64,000 nucleotides of DNA from CAVVAH01 sp963746175. GTDB lineage: Bacteria > Actinomycetota > Actinomycetes > JACCUZ01. Made by a program: the position numbers and the translations under genes. The DNA lies in assembly GCA_963746175.1 (NCBI GenBank), contig CAVVAH010000001.1, forward strand, positions 248,001 to 312,000, written 5' to 3'. This document shows, in pieces, positions 61,595 through 64,000 of the stretch. The notes beneath the pieces were generated by a model. It ran no database searches and had not been told where the DNA came from. It saw only the letters and a list, made by a program, of their open reading frames with translations. Within the stretch, counting starts at the first letter, position 1. Every line of letters starts with the position of its first letter.

Positions 61595-62068
61595 GTGCCG
61601 ACCGGAGGACTCACCCACCGCGGGCCGTTCCTGCTCGTGTTCGCGCTCGGCCAGCAGGTGCGCGAGCTGCTGGACCGCACCTTCGTGACGGCACCGCTGC
61701 GACCGGACGAGTTCGCGGTCTACAGCGCCCTGCGGCTGATCGGGGCCACCACGCCGGCGGCCTTGGCCGACGAGCTCGGCATGGGACGGTCGACGGTCTC
61801 CAACTGGCTGCGCCGGATGGAGGGGCGCGGTCACGTCCGCCGGCGCCGCAACCCGGCCGACGGCAGGTCGCGGCTCGTGGAGCTCACCCCCGAGGCCGTC
61901 GCGCTGACCGAAGCCTGCTTCCCGGCCTTCTCCCGCGCCATCTCCGCCTTCCTGGCCCACCTCGACGACCAGCCCGCGCTGCTGGCGGCGTTCGAGACGG
62001 CGAGCACGGCGTTGCGAGCTGCCGCCGACGAGGTCGCCGACCCGCGGCAGGTGGCCGCCGGCGCCTGA
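61595..62068 (+). CDS. MarR family transcriptional regulator
   Basis: 157 residues. The winged helix spans about 50-110 ('ATTPAALADELGMGRSTVSN', 'LRRMEGRGHVRRRRNPADGR'). The wing 'RNPADGRSRLVELT' is the MarR hallmark. The GTG at 61595 is preferred because a -10 precedes it. In-frame starts at 61553 (TTG) and 61586 are less likely. It probably binds the palindrome at 61540-61563 and controls itself and the divergent lipoprotein gene. Confidence 0.9.
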   Translation: MPTGGLTHRGPFLLVFALGQQVRELLDRTFVTAPLRPDEFAVYSALRLIGATTPAALADELGMGRSTVSNWLRRMEGRGHVRRRRNPADGRSRLVELTPEAVALTEACFPAFSRAISAFLAHLDDQPALLAAFETASTALRAAADEVADPRQVAAGA

Positions 62069-62072
62069 CCCC

Positions 62073-62078
62073 TACGGT
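62073..62078 (+). promoter_or_regulatory. -10 element of the PP2C gene
   Basis: TACGGT, six bases before the ATG at 62085; leaderless spacing. Confidence 0.55.
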
Positions 62079-62084
62079 GTGTGC

Positions 62085-62726
62085 ATGCAGGTCGCAGCCC
62101 GCACCGAGGTGGGACACGTCCGGTCGCGCAACGAGGACGCCCTCCTGGTGGCGACCGACGAGCGGCTGCTCGTGGTCTGCGACGGGCTCGGCGGGCACCC
62201 GGCCGGCGACCTGGCCAGCGCGACCGCGGTCGACCACCTCAGGGGCCGGGCGGCGGAGGCGGCCTCGTCGCGCGAAGCGCTGGTGGCGGCCCTGCACGCC
62301 GCCCACGACGCCGTCGTCGCGGTCGCGGACGAGGACCCCGCCCGGGCCGGGATGGCCACCACCGTGGTCGCCGCCAGCGTGGGCGAGGGCTCGGTGCTGG
62401 TGGCCCACGTCGGCGACAGCCGCGCCTACCTGCTGCCTCCGGATGGCACTCTGCGCCAGGTGACGGAGGACCACGGGATGGGCGGCTACATCACCCAGGC
62501 GCTCGGCCTGGACCGCGGCGTGGAGCCCGACGTCGCCGAGCCGGAGACCCCACCCGGCAGCCGGCTGCTGCTCTGCTCGGACGGGCTGTCCAACATGGTC
62601 GACCCGGAGGCCATCGGGACGCTGCTCGCGAGCGGCGATGCCGAGAAGGCCTGCGACGCGCTGGTCGAGGAGGCCCTCGAGCGCGGCGGCATCGACAACG
62701 TCACCGTGATCGTCGCGGTGCTGTAG
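62085..62726 (+). CDS. PP2C-family protein serine/threonine phosphatase
   Basis: 213 residues, a compact soluble PP2C. Metal-binding motifs are 'VGHVRSRNEDALLVATDERL' , 'VVCDGLGGHPAGDLAS', 'HVGDSRAYLL', 'LLLCSDGLSNMVD' and 'GIDNVTVIV'. No membrane anchor and no adjacent kinase or anti-sigma gene, so its partner is unknown. ATG 62085 is favoured by the -10. GTG 62079 lies inside the spacer. Confidence 0.92.
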   Translation: MQVAARTEVGHVRSRNEDALLVATDERLLVVCDGLGGHPAGDLASATAVDHLRGRAAEAASSREALVAALHAAHDAVVAVADEDPARAGMATTVVAASVGEGSVLVAHVGDSRAYLLPPDGTLRQVTEDHGMGGYITQALGLDRGVEPDVAEPETPPGSRLLLCSDGLSNMVDPEAIGTLLASGDAEKACDALVEEALERGGIDNVTVIVAVL

Positions 62727-62731
62727 GTCAG

Positions 62732-62778
62732 AGCTGCATGATCACCGACTGAGTGGTGGTGCCGGTGATCATGCAGCT
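62732..62778. terminator. TGATCATG palindrome, copy 3 (bidirectional terminator)
   Basis: Arms AGCTGCATGATCACCG (62732-62747) and CGGTGATCATGCAGCT (62763-62778) pair perfectly over 16 bases with a 15-base loop, between the convergent PP2C and DUF1116 genes. Confidence 0.85.
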
Positions 62779-62792
62779 TTGGACAGGATGCG

Positions 62793-64000
62793 TCAGCCCA
62801 GCGGGGGAGCGAGCTCGGCGAGCGCGGCGACGGCGGCCGGGAAGATCCCGGCGGGTGGGTTGACCAGGCCGGCGCCGACCTGGCCGGTGCCGGCGACCTT
62901 GCCGGCCATCCCGGTGTTGATGTGCGGCAGGATCCCGGTGCGGGTCACCAGCGTCGCGTCGATGCCGGTCGGTGTGCCGCGGAAGCCGAGAACAGGGACC
63001 TGGTAGGTCGGGTTCTCGGCGAGCGTGATCTCGTACATCAGCCGGGTCGCCTCGATCGCGTCGGCCACCTCACCGCCGACGAACTTCACGATCGCAGGCG
63101 CGGCTGCCATCGCGAAGCCGCCGATGCCAGCCGTCTCGGTGATGGCCGAGTCGCCGATGTCGGGGTTGGCGTCCTCCGGGCCGAACGCCCCGAGGAACAA
63201 GCCCTGGGGGGTGTCGGCCGGGCCGGTGAACCAGCGGTCGCCGGTGCCGGACACCTGGATGCCGAAGTCGGTGCCGTTGCGCGCCATGGCCACCACGAGC
63301 GAGGACCCCGGCACGTCGCGTGCGGCGTCACCGGCCAGCTTGCAGGTGGGCATCCCGAGGTTGAGGAAGAAGTGGTCGTTGCCACCGACGAACCGCACGG
63401 CCTCGGCGACGTCGGCGGTGGGCGCCCCGACCCCGACGAGGTCGGGCAGCAGGTCGCGCAGGAACATCAGCGTCCCGGCCCGGTTGCGGTTGTGCCCCTC
63501 GTCGCCCATCTGCAGCATCTGGGCCGCGATCGCCTTCACGTCGAGCGGGTTGGCCTCGCCGCGCGCCCGCACCGCGGCCTGCAGCAGCGGCCCGAGCACG
63601 TCGGACATCCAGCGCAGCCGCTCGACGACCTCCGGACCGTAGGCGCCGTACCGCAGCACCTTGCCGAGGCCCTCGTTGAGGGAGCACCAGGCGGTGCCGC
63701 CGTGCACCGGGTCGCGCAGCTCGAACATCCACATCGACGGGCTGACCACGCCGGCCATCGGTCCGACGGTGCGGTGGTGGTGGCACGGGTCGAGCGAGAC
63801 GCCGTCGCCGGTCTCGAGCGCGGACTCGGCCTCCTCGGCGGTGTCGGCGAGGCCCTCGAGGAGCATGGCGCCGATCAGCGCCCCGCGTAGCGGCCCGGCG
63901 GCACGGTCCCAGCCGATCGGCGGGCCGGCGTGCAGGAACTCCCCGTGGCCCAGGCCCAGTGCCTCGGACGCGGGCCGGACGTCGACCAGCTCGGCGCCGG
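62793..64000 (-). CDS. DUF1116 protein, AllG (YlbE)-like, 5' end beyond the window
   Basis: The frame runs off the right edge, giving at least 402 residues. 'FLHAGPPIGWDRAAGPLRGA' near the edge, 'VSLDPCHHHRTVGPMAGVVS' and 'GDEGHNRNRAGT' are DUF1116 signatures. The E. coli member YlbE has been renamed AllG, a subunit of the oxamate carbamoyltransferase AllFGH of allantoin breakdown. Partners (FdrA-like, DUF2877) would lie to the right on the same strand. The role here is inferred. An internal ATG at 63866 is not the true start because conserved sequence continues upstream. Confidence 0.88.
   Translation of the reverse strand, partial: GAELVDVRPASEALGLGHGEFLHAGPPIGWDRAAGPLRGALIGAMLLEGLADTAEEAESALETGDGVSLDPCHHHRTVGPMAGVVSPSMWMFELRDPVHGGTAWCSLNEGLGKVLRYGAYGPEVVERLRWMSDVLGPLLQAAVRARGEANPLDVKAIAAQMLQMGDEGHNRNRAGTLMFLRDLLPDLVGVGAPTADVAEAVRFVGGNDHFFLNLGMPTCKLAGDAARDVPGSSLVVAMARNGTDFGIQVSGTGDRWFTGPADTPQGLFLGAFGPEDANPDIGDSAITETAGIGGFAMAAAPAIVKFVGGEVADAIEATRLMYEITLAENPTYQVPVLGFRGTPTGIDATLVTRTGILPHINTGMAGKVAGTGQVGAGLVNPPAGIFPAAVAALAELAPPLG

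Overview
The window is chromosomal DNA of a very GC-rich actinobacterium, read from a strongly G/C-biased third codon position, many GTG starts, actinobacterial rRNA signatures and gene order. From tyrS to der the order (tyrS, TPR protein, HAD phosphatase, tlyA, nadK, recN, steA, mctB/steB, pyrG, NUDIX, xerD, parA, scpA, scpB, rluB, cmk, der) is the conserved one known from Mycobacterium tuberculosis Rv1689-Rv1713. The genus cannot be fixed by eye. Frankia-like, Kineosporia-like and Nocardioides-like lineages are all compatible.

Layout. 94-6419: sensor kinase, pheS-pheT, an SDR oxidoreductase and a methyltransferase. 6431-15702: arginine cluster argC-J-B-D-F-R-G-H behind ArgR-type boxes, ending in a 3-methyladenine glycosylase gene. 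15752-17035: tyrS. 17236-23014: one rRNA operon (promoters, leader, 16S, spacer without tRNA, 23S, 5S, terminator). 23085-43903: the conserved housekeeping block, with an SSB paralogue, DUF1015 and SCP2-like proteins, a lysine-rich-tail protein, cell-division factors SteA/SteB, pyrG, ald, xerD, a ParA-like ATPase and condensin accessory genes. 44001-48470: an accessory stretch (two methyltransferases, a GH43-like lipoprotein, a DHFR-fold protein, an EamA transporter, and a 400-base structured non-coding island). 48541-52137: aroH-tyrA-cmk-der. 53330-57048: a molybdenum-hydroxylase maturation cluster (CoxD/MoxR, CoxE/VWA, XdhC/CoxF, MocA-like). 57059-64000: formate-tetrahydrofolate ligase, VOC and MFS proteins, a beta-propeller lipoprotein divergent from a MarR regulator, a PP2C phosphatase, and a DUF1116 gene cut by the right edge.

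Most notable. argC and scpA are each broken by two single-base insertions 64-70 bases apart while the protein stays conserved through three frames. Three intergenic palindromes share a TGATCATG core. A second dispersed element (CCCCACGA ... GCGGGGNCCCCG) occurs three times, once inside the 3' end of argD. A perfect 10+10 palindrome lies between the MarR gene and the lipoprotein gene. Maturation factors for a CO-dehydrogenase-type enzyme occur without the enzyme. Many transcripts look leaderless, with a TANNNT or CANNNT hexamer 6-8 bases before the start codon. No CRISPR array, insertion sequence, prophage or tRNA gene was seen. The window does not contain an obvious new multigene defence system. 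Its less-described content is regulatory and repeat structure plus several conserved genes of unknown function.
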